Origin: Apostichopus japonicus
Lineage: Eukaryota > Echinodermata > Holothuroidea > Aspidochirotida > Stichopodidae
Direction of reading: 5' to 3'
DNA length: 64,000 nt
Assembly (NCBI RefSeq): GCF_037975245.1
Contig: NC_092565.1
Location: 14,723,499 to 14,787,498, forward strand
Positions within the stretch are counted from its first letter, which is position 1. Each line of letters starts with the position of its first letter. Under the pieces are notes generated by a model that was not told the origin of the DNA, did no database searches, and saw only the letters and a program-made list of their open reading frames with translations. The position numbers and the translations under genes were made by a program. Positions 35,801 through 47,530 of the stretch are shown piece by piece.

Positions 35801-38800
35801 ATTCCATTGTTTGGCTTGAAATAACTAGGTGTTATCAATCAGTTGACGTTAAAAAGAAGGTATTTTTTTTGTAAAATACTTATTTCAACAGATAGTTTAA
35901 TATGACAAATTGTCAAGAAAAATTGGGAAATTAAATCTGGATATAGGAAAATGCTGCACCTCCCCAAAACCTTACTCTGAGGTCTAATAAGTAACGCTGA
36001 TTGTTTTTTTCATTCCTTGGTAAGAATAAACAAAAGCAATGTTGATCAAGTCAGCATTCCATATGCTATGTTTCCATTTCGATGCTCTTCCATATTAAGT
36101 ATTTGATATTAAGTAATTGGTGAAAGAAAGTCCTGCTATTTAACTATTTCTTAATCGAAGTTAATGGTAATCAAACAAGGTGTCCATTAATATTTTGTGC
36201 TTGGCCAGCCCAATGTTCTTCAAATGTCATGATTATCTCCGCATATTAGATTTTAACATTCAATCATTTCAGTTCTACATTATGTATTTTTGTATCCTTT
36301 GGAGGGTCACTTTCACTAACAAGAACAAACTGAAATCTCATTTTCTCCGATCAGCTCTTGAACTTAAACAGAATAATCGTGAAGTCGAGGCAAAGACCTA
36401 CGATGTTCTTCAAGTCCAGCTTTGGTCTCTCTTTCCGGGATTCTGCAAGAGCCCCACCGATGTCATCCCGGCGTTTAAAGGAATCGCCAAGATACTTGGA
36501 TCAGCTCTCGGTGACCGTAAAGACGTCAGGTCAGACATTTGCTCCGGGCTGAGAAATATCATCAAGAGTAACGTCGACAACGGTGAGTATTCGATGTCAT
36601 TTTCTGATAATTAATTGATGTTAATTAATTAATGTTTGATCCGACCAGATTAATGATATGCTGTGGTGTATTTTGGTGTCGTCCAGGGCAAACAGCTATA
36701 TTGGATTTTATGCAGTAGCAAGAAACTTGGTCGTTCACTCAGTGCGGTGATATGTAGTTCTTATGAAATAGCTATGAAGATTGTTAGTAGATTCTCCAAA
36801 GATGGATTTTGATGGTTTTTCCTTTGGTCTCGAGATGACTTTCTTGCTGGAATACAAAACTATTCTTGAGATTTTCAATGTGCTGACAGCCGGGAATGTT
36901 TTCAAGTTTTTTTGACTTCTCTTTTACAGAAAGAAACAAGACAGAACTGGCTAGATTTGCCAAGAATTTCCTCCCAATCTTGTTCAATATTTTCACCAAA
37001 GAAAATTCCGAAGGGAACAGATCGGTGCTTGCTGTTTTGGAGACGATTAAAATTTTCCTGCAGATAACAGATGTCAAGGTAATGTGGAGGGGGTTCGTTT
37101 GGTTGCCATCTTTAAACCGATAGTTTATTGAACTTTCCAAGAAAACTTTCCAAAGGATTTATGCAATGATGGCATCACAACTCACCTCTGTTAAGTTTAT
37201 GTTCCATGTCTTAGTTTTGGTTAAATTTTTGTTTGAGAAACATTTAGCTGTTTATTGGTGGTCACTCTTCAGATTTTAGTATCTATACATTTGTACAAAG
37301 AAAACATGAGGAGTTAATGTAAGATGTTTGATATAACATACTGTACAGAATGTAGTGGTATGGAAATACAGTTCTATCACACACTATGGTACCAAATTGC
37401 TTGTCTCTATTATAACAACAATCCTTGCTGGGTTTTAAGAATATTTGGGGGGAGAGGGGGGGTGAGTATTAACTGTTACATCTGCTGGTTCCATGTACTT
37501 TGATGAGTATCCATTTCTAATGTGTGTATTCATCCATTGGATGTGTGTGTATTAATGTAAAAACATTTGTAATTACATATACTCATTTGGTATACTTTTT
37601 GTTACCTTCCCTTAACTGGTGAATTACACTGGATACATATTCATAACCATATTGTTTTACCAAATCCTTTTATTACCAAAGTCCCTTTTATTGATATAAT
37701 TTTGATCCACAATGGTACAATTTTTTTTTTTTTTATTCAGCTTGTCGACGACCTGGTTACTCGTGTCTGTGGTAAGTTCAGCTCAGGAGAAGAGTCCCAG
37801 CAGCCTCCACTACTCGACCTCTTAATCGCTCTTGCTCCTTACGCCAGTTCTGGAAAACTCTCTCAAATATTCCAGGAAGTCAGTCCATGTTTTGAAGTAA
37901 GTCTTTTTGTGAATAACAATTGTATTTTTAAGTTTTTAAGTTTTCTTGAAAAAGAATTATGTAGAAAATGATGTTTTTCTTTATCTATAGTCACTTTTTC
38001 TTCTTTTTTTGTGGGGGGGGGGGGGACTTTTTCTTCACAATGATGTTAGAATACTCAGAGCTGTTCTAGTTAATGGCGTGTACTACTTGAGACAATTTGT
38101 CAAACTTAACTGCTGACCATTTGTGTTTTTCCAATGGATTAATATACTGATTTGCATTATAAATTTAGGGATATTCATTCTAAATGAAAACGAGTTTCAA
38201 GATTGTACACTGCAATGCTATCATGCCTTATAGCTATGCACTTTATACCTGTGTATATACGGAGAGCTTTAAGGAACACCAATAACAGAAAGTCATCGAC
38301 ACTCTTTCTGATTACATGTCTCCCTTTCTTAGCTGCTTTTAGGTTTCATTGATAATATCTGCTAATATAAAGTGGAAATAGTTTCAGAGACTAACCACAC
38401 TCTCTTTGGCTTCATACCGATTCATCGAGAGAAATGTTTTGATCGCTTTTGACAATCTTAAGTCACAAATTATTGTCCAGGGATAAAAATATGTCTATGG
38501 TGGTGTTTTTTCTTTGATTACCTTTAACCAATTGAACATATAATCTTTCAATGATTAAAGGATTTTTACATCTTCTCTTCACAGAGCACAAATCACTCTT
38601 TACAGAAGAAATCTTACCGAGTCTTAGAGGAGATATGTTCAGGCCAGTCTGATGCATGCAGCAAATTCAGAGAAGACAATATAGAACTGCTGGAAAAGAA
38701 ACTCGTAGAATCAATGTCAAGTGCTGCGTCGCCTTCCAAACTGGTATGATTGATATTCTTTATGTGAGGTGACAGTTTGATATAGCATAGACAGGGGCGT

Positions 38801-41800
38801 AGCCAAGGGGGGGCGGCGAAGGGGGCATCTGCCCCCCCCTTGAGCATATATTTTTTTTTTGTATGTTTTTATGATATTGCTAGTAATATCAAAAGAGAAA
38901 ATGCTAAGATCCAACTTACAAGGCCTGGGAAGTGCCATATACAGCGATCTGGGAGGCATTTGCAGCCAAAATATTCTTGTACGCTTCGCACCAACTCATG
39001 GTGGCGCTACTCTTAGATAGTTTGCAATGCCGTAAAAACGATTATAATATTTTGCCTACAGTTTCGCCCCTCCCTTGGCAAATTCCTCGCTACTCGCCTG
39101 AGCATAGAAGTAGAGGGTGGGCGATGGGGGGAGGGGTGGGGTGGGGAATAGGTTAGACAAGAGGGAGGATACTGTGTTAGTGAGATTAATGTTGCGCAAT
39201 GATGGGGAATGTCGAAATGAAACTTTATTTGATTTGAAGTAAAAGATCAGAACCAATTGTTAGTCGGCGAGGGAAGTTCTGCCAATGTTGGGAAACAAAG
39301 TGGAAAAAGGAACTACAAAATACTGGGTTTCATTTTACTAGAGAGTTGCTAGGAGTTCTTTCTCTAATGAATGAATGGAAATATCTCTTCTTTTAATCAT
39401 GTTCGTGACATTAGATTCATGTGAGATAAAAGGACAGAATTTCTGGATTTTCACTTGTGATGATTAAGATAATTTGACATGTTCGAATTTTTCTCCGACA
39501 GCCTCGGTTACGATGCCTACTGCACATAGTCAAGCAGCTTCCATCGGGTAAACACGACGTATTGAAGACAATTCTCCCAGAGGTCATTCTGTGTGCCAAA
39601 GAGGTTAACTCCAAGACCAGAAGCACAGCATTCCTTCTCCTCAGTGAAATAGGACGCTGTCTTTTGAGATCAGACGAGAAGAGCAAACAAGGTATGGCTT
39701 CAAGTTTAATATTCAAGTAAAGAAAGCAGACTCATCAGTTTATATGTGTAGAGGTAAGATTAGTGGCCCCTGTGGACCTGTATCTATCCTGGCAGTCTCA
39801 TTATCAACCTGGAGGTCAACATGGACAACTTCCTAACCCTAACAATGTTCATTGAGGTCACTATAAAGAGATGAAATGATTACCAATGATGACATGATAA
39901 AGGAATCTGTCACAGAAAGTGTGTTTTGATTTTTGAGTTGCAATATCATCAGTATGTATTCACCGTTGGAGATAACCTGGTCTCTCCTTAACTCATCCAG
40001 GAAGGAATAAGTATTGTCATTTCGGAAAGGGAACCACACAAGGGGTTAACTCTCTTCTGACGTTGGTGAGATGGATAATGTTATGAGTAGAAACTGTAAT
40101 GTTGATGAATATTTTTCTGTTTTTATTTTTCAGAGTCAATAGCTCAATATCTGAGTATGCTGGCAGCTGGCTTGGCAGGGTCTTCACAGATGATCAGTGC
40201 CACCATCTTGGCGTTCACTTCTGTTATTTATGAATTCAAAGGTGAGAAACAAACAGCGACAAATCATAGTCAAGTCTTTTGGTTTGTCTCTGTTCACTTC
40301 TCAACCATCACTATATAAGTCTCTCCCTTTAAGTACACACCAAAGACCAATGACATTTTTTTCACCCTAATTATTTGCTGTAAACCAGCAGTATGTCCAC
40401 TATGGTAGGCATTGCCTTATTCCTAGCTGACAACGTTTGTTCCAACTTCCACATGCAAATATGGCCAAGCCACAGAGCATCAATAGTATGGTATGTTTAT
40501 ATACTTCTGGTCTAGATTTCTGTTTTCAAGAAAAAGGTTTTCAGAAAATGTTATGTGATAGTTAACAACAAGTTGAACTGTTTCTTGTATGATTATATCC
40601 TAAAGTCCTTTAATAATCTCAGTGATGAGTTACATGCTGTTGACACGGTTCAGGTTCAAGTTCTTCCTCCAGATAGCTTTTGAGATGAGTCTAATGTAGC
40701 TCTTTGGTTCTATGTGTGCATTTGTATGACCACTGTTTCACACATATCATCAACACATGGAGATAACCTATCTCCATTGTTGTTTGTGTCACTCAACAAC
40801 ATATGGGAAACTGAGGGTGACTAGACTAGGTCAATGAAATATAAAATATTGTATAAAGTTTACTTATACCTTCTTTCATATTACCATGATTCCTCATTAA
40901 GTGTGGTACAATGTAAGCATAGCAACAAGGAGTGACCAGTGTTTCTCCTCTCTTATCAGATCTCATAGACGGGATGATTCTTGGACAGTTACTGGAGAGT
41001 GTCCATACCTTGATAGCAAGCAAAACCAGAGATATCCTTCGACCTGCTCTTGGACTTACTAAAGTCATCTGTGCTGTCACCGAAGATACATCTCTGGCTC
41101 AATATGTTCAACCCTTGGTAAATCTTAGTTCATATATACATTCTTTGTTATGTTCCAGCAAATTAAGCAGATTCACTGTGTAAATATGGTTTTCCTCCGA
41201 TCTGGTTACCATGGCAAAGCATGATAACTTTACAGTTGCTGGAGTTAGAAAGAAGAATCTCTTTTATTAGATCCCTCACAGATAGCAGGAGAATTGACAG
41301 ATGGCATCAAATACCATCATTCATAGAAAATTAAAAAGATTCAAAATTTGAATTAAAATGTTGAATTGGAAGCCACCCGATGTGAAAGTTGTAATCCATA
41401 AGCCCCTGCGGGTTCTCCCATGTTCCTGGTCACTTAAGCGTTGTAGAAATAACTGCCCTATTATTATTATAATTATTAATACCCATTTCTCATATTATGG
41501 GCAGTATTACCTAGTTTTGCTTTTCTGTCACACCTCATGCCAGTCACATGGATTTACAGAAATGAGAAAGAGTGCTTTTATTTCAGTCAGGGGAATTTGA
41601 GAATGGATATGATTAATCTTTCAGCTTGAAGATCTTGGTAACCTCAGTGATACAAACAGCAGAGCGCTCAGAGTCTCCATCAAATCCATTTTCAAGCAAC
41701 TGATGAAGAAGTTTGGGTAAGTCTAAATAGTCAATCATTGTAGTAGGATGTGTTAGCCTACATGACCAGTGTTTGTACTTTGTTGTACTAACCTATATAT

Positions 41801-44800
41801 AGTTACTGTATGTACCTTGCTTTGCATGCCTGTATTATCAGTATTCGTACCTTGTTAAAAAAATTTAAAGTTTCTCTTCTCTTTTTATGTATCGGTAGCT
41901 ATGAGATGCTCTCAAAAATGGTGGCTGGTAAACAGCTGAAGATGTTACACAACGTTAAGAAAAGACAAGATAGAAATAAACGTCTACGAACAGCGAAGGA
42001 GCAGATTGAGGATGATGAAGATGACAATGAGATGGCAGCATTGATGCCCAGTAAGCCGAAACCAGAAAGGTAATATCTACTACATTCACAGAATATATAA
42101 CTAACTACATTGCACCCAAAACCAGAAAGGTCATATCTACTGGTAACAGGGAATATACAACTACATTGCACCCAAAATCAGAAGGTTATATCTACTGGTT
42201 GCACAGAATAAACAACTACATTGCACTCAAACCAGATAGGTCATATCTACTGCCAACAGGGAATATATAACTACATTGCACTCAAAACCAGAAGGTAATA
42301 TCTACTGGTAACACAGAATAAACAATTGCATTACACGCAAAACCAGAAAGGTCATATCTACTGGTAACACAGAATATACGACAACATTGCACACAATGAG
42401 TAACTGTTGTTAGTGTGGCTTTGACACATTCAGAGCTTGCCACCTTTTTATTCATCTGTCCAGTATGAAAATTAAGGATGCAACAATTGAAAATGTTAAT
42501 AAGTTGAGTTTTAGTAGTTGGTGTAGTAGATCAGTGTTGAGGAATTGAGTCATCAGTTTAATTGTAAGTATATCTGTGTATATAACACACACAGATCATC
42601 TGTCTTTTGACTGTAGTAAGAACAGTTTTGTAGAGTTACATCCCAATTGGTGAAGAGGTGGATTAAAAACAGTGAAAACGCTTTTGGTGGATGAAAGAAT
42701 TTGTCTGAGAACATTAGCCCTCAAGAATGTTTACCAATTTGTTTCTTCGGAAAACTAGGAAAACAATGCTTGTATGAAAGTGGGGGAAAGTCAAAAACCC
42801 TCACCATATTAGATCTTTTATTGCTAATTTAAATTTACTCAAGTATTACTTACTGAAATATGATTTTTAAAAAAACTTTCTTTGTAGCATGGAACAAATA
42901 CTCCAAGAAACAGATTCTGAAGATGATGACGATGACGAAGATGAAGACAAGAGGTCAAAGACCAAAGTTAAAAGGTCCAGAAAAACAGCAAGAGGATCGA
43001 CCTGGCTTAAAGAGGATGACAACGACGAACCCATGGATTTCCTGGATCCGACTGTTTCAAAGAGAGTTTTAGGTAACTTAACGCCTCATCTGTGATTAAT
43101 TTAAAATCTGGTTTATACCTCTGGGCAGAGATGAAAAAGGTCTTTGTGAAGCGGAATTGTTGAGGGAGCGGGGGGAGGAGGAGGGGCTTTGAAATGGATA
43201 CTAGGGGTGGGTGATGAATTGGAAGCTATAATGAAGAATTACACATTCTTTCAATGTTGTATTGTCATCTCAATCAGCAGAACTGCTTGTGTCATGTGTT
43301 CTAACTTGTTCGAACATCTACATATTTTGTACATAATTTTTTATTTACATTTTGTGAATATAACTGTTTCTCATGTTATCTTGCATTTAGTATTTCCAGT
43401 CTTTCCTTTTCAAGTGTTTCTGATTTTAGAAAAGTTGCAAGAATGAGCAAAAGAAATTTATGATATTGTCTAAAACATTGCCCAGTCACTTTTCCATTAT
43501 TCATTTACTTACAATATTATAAAACTCGACGGATATAATTCTTTGCAAAACCAGCCACCAAACCTAGGAACGAGGCCGGCGGTGTTCACAGAGGAATTCC
43601 ACACGACTTCAAGAAGCTACCGGACGGACGGCTGGTGATCACAGAGCCCAAAGACGACGAAGATGAGAAACCATCCTCTGGGGGTAGAAAGAGGAAAATG
43701 GAACCAGACGATGACTTGGAGGCAATGATGGACCAAGAACTCTTATCAAGGAAGGTAGGTTTAAGGGAAAATGTAACATCAAGCATTGAGAGATGACTGA
43801 TGTTTGAATTCAGATCTCTTTGATATTAAATGTTGATTGACTGCATAAGGGAATATACCAAGAATGTTGACCAATTCCTTATAAAAAAAACACACATTTT
43901 GTTTGTTCCTGAGTCAAGGCTACTTTTAGGCTTCTTTTTTTATTGTCAAATAGACATTTGATATTTCAAGTTCAGCCTAAACTCAAATTTTACGATTAAT
44001 ATTTGAAACGAGTGATATTGGAATACATCAGTAATCGCCATATTTGAGAATGTCTTCCTCGGAGCAATCGCTATTGACTACAACTTTTAATACCTACTTC
44101 AATTGTAGAGAGGGGGATGGAGGGGGGGGGGTTGGGGGAGAGGGAGTGGGAGTGGAGGTGTTTCACTGAACTGTTCAGAAATTCTTAATCATTAAGAAGA
44201 ACTATATCTTTGGTTCTGAAACCCAAATTACAGCATAAGATTGACATTCAGAGAGACATAGATTCAGAGAGACATAGATTGATGCCTAAAGTGGTATTAA
44301 CCTTAATACATATGGCAAGGGTAATTTAAAAAGGAGTTTTACAGAGCATTAATGTGATTATTTCTGTAGTACCGTTAGTTAACCCTTGGTGTGTAATTAG
44401 GAGGAAAGTATTGTGTCAGGGGTTATTGGTTGAAATGTGAGATTAAAACTTAGATTAACGGTGGATTTTCATATCGATAAATTTTATTTCTTCGATCGTT
44501 GAGACATCATCCTAATAGAAGCTTTATGTTTCTTGTACGTGACCACCGTTTAGTTTACTAGGAGTCTTGTTCAAGTTTTGACATGTCAAATCTTTGTATA
44601 AATTTTGCAAAAAAAGCCGTTTTATTTTCTTCTTCGAACAGAAAATGAAGAAGAAGTGGAATGATATGGACTCCAGCGATGATGAAGACGAAGTTGGCTC
44701 AAAATATCAAGGTAAGAAAAGAGTGGATTAATCTGAGAATTATGAGACAAATTTATGGCTTGGTTGAGATTTGATAATTTAGAGAAATGAATGTTCTGTT

Positions 44801-46313
44801 TAATCAATTTTGAACATCAATTAAAATGTTATATAAACTTCCTGCGTTTGAAGTTACATTAATGTATGGAAATCATGTATGTTACATTAAGATGTCCTGT
44901 AGTCTTCACTGGTTCCCTCTGCGGTGTATTGTTTTACTTTTTGAAGTTACCTACTGTTTTCTTTGTCTCTCTCTCTCTCTCTTTGCATAATTAGCTCTTC
45001 TTTGTTTGTTTCTCGTTTAGTTAAAATAAACAAAATTTGTGTGTTTTTATTCACACAACTTTATTTCCTGGAGTCGACTTCTCCTGTGTTACAATGCCCA
45101 ATGTTCATAACAATTTCTTCCGATTATGTTTTGCCCTACAGCTGGAGGAAAGGGAATTCATAGGGTGTTGCCTGGACAGAAGAAACCAAAAGTTGTCGGC
45201 ATAGATTATAAATCGAAGGTCAGAAAATGATGGTCTCTTTAATAAAAATGACAATCACATTGTAATAAATGCTACTATGGCACAGCCCCAGAGGATAATT
45301 TATCTACATATTACAGAAAAATCAGGGGAATATGTTATAGAAAATTGGATAATGTTCTAACTAAGGTTTTATTTTAACAAATACTAGGTTGGAGTACACT
45401 TTAAACATGCTTTCTATATTAGGCACTTCTTACCTGACTGATGACATTTAATGTGAATTAATTTCAATTAGCTTTAGATGTACCAAGTGGTTAGTTTGTT
45501 CTCCTGAATGTTCTTTGAAGTGTATATTGTTGACCTCAATTCTTTGGAGTGAGTATATTCAGGTTCTAGATTGCTGCAAGTATGTTGTGATAATTGTTAC
45601 GAGGTGGATCTCATCTTTGAAGGAGTCATGCGACCATACTGGCAGGTATTGAGCTATATTTGAATGTTGCTATGGTAGTATGGAGAGTTTTCATTTGTAT
45701 TCATTTCTGAAAACAGAAAGCTGGAGGTGATATCAAGAGGAAGGGTAAACCGGACCCGTTTGCATATTTACCTATGAGCAGGGAACAGCTGAATAGACGG
45801 TAAGTAGTGTCCTTGAGTTTACCTTTGTCTAGCATTTTACATTGAATTTTCATATTTACCTATGAGCAGGGAACAGCTGAATAGAAGGTAAGTAGTGTCC
45901 TTGCGTTTACCTTTGTCTAGCAAAAAGAAAAGTGAAAAAAAGTCAGCAAAAAGTATGTGAAGCTTTATTAAGATTACTTTCCTGCGTTGGAAGGTATCGT
46001 TGTTGTTGCTGTATGTAAAAGTCTGTTACTCTGCAATTGTATTATTCTTTTCTCTTATGTTTTATTTCGTGTGTTTCTCTGCTAAGTAACTTTGAATTCC
46101 TCTGTTGAACAATTCCTCAATCAATTTCCCCAAAGAATGTCATATTTTACTTTTCCTCTTCCTTTCCGCCGCAGGAAAAAGAAACAGACATCCGGTACAT
46201 GGAAACAGATTGCGAAGACAGGTCATCGAAAGGGGTCGGGTGGGGCCGACAAAGAACAAAAGAGTAAGGGAGGCCGAGGAGGACAGAAGAACAAAAGGCA
46301 CAAGAAGCATTGA
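23820..46313 (+). CDS. RRP12: RRP12-like ribosome biogenesis factor
   Basis: HEAT-repeat protein for nuclear export and maturation of pre-ribosomal subunits (family knowledge). Coding exons: 23820-23970, 25467-25654, 26933-27016, 27496-27572, 28920-29142, 30490-30628, 31591-31718, 32045-32235, 32975-33086, 33248-33412, 34282-34460, 35618-35739, 36355-36582, 36930-37078, 37741-37896, 38585-38743, 39502-39691, 40134-40241, 40960-41117, 41625-41716, 41899-42069, 42888-43072, 43555-43754, 44642-44711, 45142-45218, 45717-45799, 46175-46313. The sum is 3924 nt, 1307 aa plus stop (human about 1297), in frame throughout. Family marks: KRWKKGQS near the N terminus, [22 protein letters not shown] in the NUC173 region (about 450-665), [27 protein letters not shown], acidic tracts at about 1025-1075 and a Lys/Arg-rich nucleolar-type C terminus. 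Weak donors: GTTTGT (exon 6) and GTCAGA (exon 25). Confidence 0.93.
26204..26539. mobile_element. TTAA-type MITE, copy 1 (RRP12 intron 2)
   Basis: Co-linear with the element at 46540-46890 over most of its length. Shared blocks include GAATGAGGTGTAACAGAAGT, CTTGCTACCGTCGGTAATTA and GACATCTCAGGTC. The right terminus AGTCTTCAATGCCT is followed by TTAA (26540-26543). The left terminus is degraded (AAGGGTGTGAAGACT after TTGA). Confidence 0.75.
30865..31045 (+). mobile_element. tRNA-derived SINE remnant (RRP12 intron 6)
   Basis: GGTCAAGTGGTTGTTAATGG resembles an A-box region, and GTAGGTTGGAGTCTTGGCC about 50 bases on resembles a B box. A body of the common form GTGTCCTTGCGCAAGGAAC..GCCTCAAGTGGCTTTATTCACC follows. 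This is typical of SINE bodies in marine invertebrates. The 3' end is unclear. Confidence 0.5.
34461..34508 (+). repeat. 14-bp repeat at RRP12 exon 11 donor
   Basis: Three copies of GTGGTTATATTTC(A/G) begin inside the splice donor GTAAGTGG of exon 11. The unit joints read TTTCAG followed by TGG, which resembles an acceptor. Confidence 0.85.
34647..34870 (-). mobile_element. tRNA-derived SINE, antisense (RRP12 intron 11)
   Basis: On the minus strand the head starts at 34870 with GGAGTGTTAGCTCAGTGG (A box) and has GGTTCGAGTCACTCC (B box and acceptor-like end) near 34818-34804. The body continues left through GACTGACTTCGGTCAGCTTG to about 34647. The T arm does not fold as a proper tRNA, so this is a SINE head and not a tRNA gene. 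Confidence 0.75.
38792..39040 (+). mobile_element. hAT-type MITE fragment (RRP12 intron 16)
   Basis: Begins CAGGGGCGTAGCC. The part from about 38920 carries the family blocks AAGGCCTGGGAAGTGCCATA, CGATCTGGGAGGC, ATTCTTGTACGCTTCGC and GGTGGCGCTACTCTTAGATAG, in the same order as 53132-53529. The right end is not defined. A G-rich tract follows at 39110-39150. Confidence 0.6.
42054..42397 (+). repeat. 56-bp repeat covering RRP12 exon 21 donor
   Basis: Six imperfect units of about 55-59 bp, each starting AAACCAGAAAGGT.ATATCTAC and ending in ACATTGCAC.CA. The first unit starts in exon 21 itself: its AAACCAGAAAG is the exon end and its GTAATATC is the splice donor. The five later units therefore carry copies of the exon end and donor, and unit 5 keeps GGTAATATC intact. 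Confidence 0.9.
44107..44160 (+). other. G-rich tract, possible quadruplex (RRP12 intron 23)
   Basis: Several runs of three to ten G within about 50 bases on the + (transcribed-sense) strand. A G-quadruplex is possible in DNA or pre-mRNA. Confidence 0.4.
45763..45922 (+). repeat. Tandem copy of RRP12 exon 26 end and donor
   Basis: 45763-45834 and 45851-45922 are nearly identical (period 88). Each contains the last 37 bases of the exon (CCTATGAGCAGGGAACAGCT, then GAATAGA[CA]G) and the donor GTAAGTAGTG. Copy 1 is taken as the real exon because it is continuous with the upstream exon. Copy 2 lacks its own acceptor nearby. Confidence 0.9.
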
Positions 46314-46370
46314 ACACTCTTTCTGTTGTGATATAATGCTGTTAGCATGTCCATATGATGAAATATTAAT

Positions 46371-46376
46371 ATTAAA
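46371..46376 (+). terminator. Candidate polyadenylation signal, RRP12
   Basis: ATTAAA (a common variant signal) lies 57 bases after the stop codon. No AATAAA is closer. Confidence 0.35.
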
Positions 46377-46539
46377 TATGTTGGACCTGCACCTAGTACC
46401 CACTGGTCTGTAGACATGTTGTTTTTGTCTCAGTAATGGTAATGTCAAAGTTGGTCATATGGCGTGTAGTACCAGTTTCCGTTTTAAAGGAACTATCAGC
46501 TGAATCATGTTATGAGATACGTCATGCTCACCCCATTAA

Positions 46540-46890
46540 AGGCATTGAAGACTGGCGCACAAACAAACGACTCATGCTGGTAATCTGACCTAGTTTCGAA
46601 TGAGGTGTAACAGAAGTGTTAGACACCACCATCGATCCCAGAAAACACACACACACACAGCTTGCTACCGTCGGTAATTAGACACTAGTGCACAGTCAAT
46701 ACATGCAGATACGGTCAATACCCACAACACAGTGTACATAGCAGCGATGGACATCTCAGGTCTAGATAAAAGATAACAAGGCATTACTGTCTGCATTTTG
46801 TAGCGACACGAAAAATGCTGCACTTGCAAGCAACGGAAAGTTAACTTTTTCAGAAGGCGACACACGGTTTGGGGCGAGTCTTCAATGCCT
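46540..46890. mobile_element. TTAA-flanked MITE, copy 2
   Basis: A 351-bp element with perfect 14-bp terminal inverted repeats, AGGCATTGAAGACT at the left and AGTCTTCAATGCCT at the right. Each is bordered by TTAA (46536-46539 and 46891-46894). A TTAA target duplication is the hallmark of piggyBac-type transposition. No transposase is encoded. The related copy is at 26204-26539. Confidence 0.85.
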
Positions 46891-47270
46891 TTAATGGAAG
46901 AACTGTCAGCCATGCGAATGTGTTATGTGAAGAAATGTCAACACTGTATTATGATGCGAAATTAATAGCAAGTTATAAAAGATGAAATGTTGACCATATT
47001 ATGTGATATGCAATATGTGCATTAGCTTGCAAGGACACCTGTGGAATATGGGTATTTAGCAGAGCAGGTTAAAAGTATAATAAGCTGATATTTTAACTTG
47101 TTATAATGATGTCATGCTATAACATGGTTAATATAGAGATCACATTTCCATATAAATATCAGCATCACATTTTAGATTTTGATATCACTCAGTTCTTAGT
47201 CTTATTAAAGTTACCTATCCAAAATCATAGCACAACAGGTCAGTTGTATGGTATCCAAAGATCCAATTAG

Positions 47271-47530
47271 AGAAAAGCAGATAAAACTGTCTTCCTACCT
47301 TATTGTCAAAGCAACCATTCACTATTCTCACTGTCACTTAAGTCCTTATTCAGCACTGTGAAAGAAATACTGGAAAACCCCAAAAATGTGATGGTTATCA
47401 TAGATGGGCTAGATGAATGTGCAGACAAATTTGGAAATTTCTTTACAAAAAATTAAGCCACCAAGTTCTTGCTGGAAGGAGTTTAATCTATGACACCCCT
47501 TTGCTTAGAGATAGTTCCCTGCGAAAAAAC
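47271..47530 (+). pseudogene. NACHT (NLR-type) NTPase fragment
   Basis: The open frame 47271-47453 encodes about 60 aa with KNVMVIIDGLDECAD, which fits the Walker B region of NACHT domains (hydrophobic stretch followed by DGLDE). It is preceded by a segment with the SLFS..KEILENP spacing seen before Walker B in this family. The frame stops just after (FFTKN, stop). In another frame a further piece, LSHQVLAGRSLI, could continue the domain, which points to a frameshift. No Walker A, effector or LRR part is nearby. It is likely a degraded piece of an expanded NLR family. Confidence 0.5.

Noticed and set aside
45851-45890. Second copy of RRP12 exon 26 end as a real alternative exon
   Set aside because: No convincing acceptor precedes it. 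The reading frame and match to the family C terminus are complete using copy 1.
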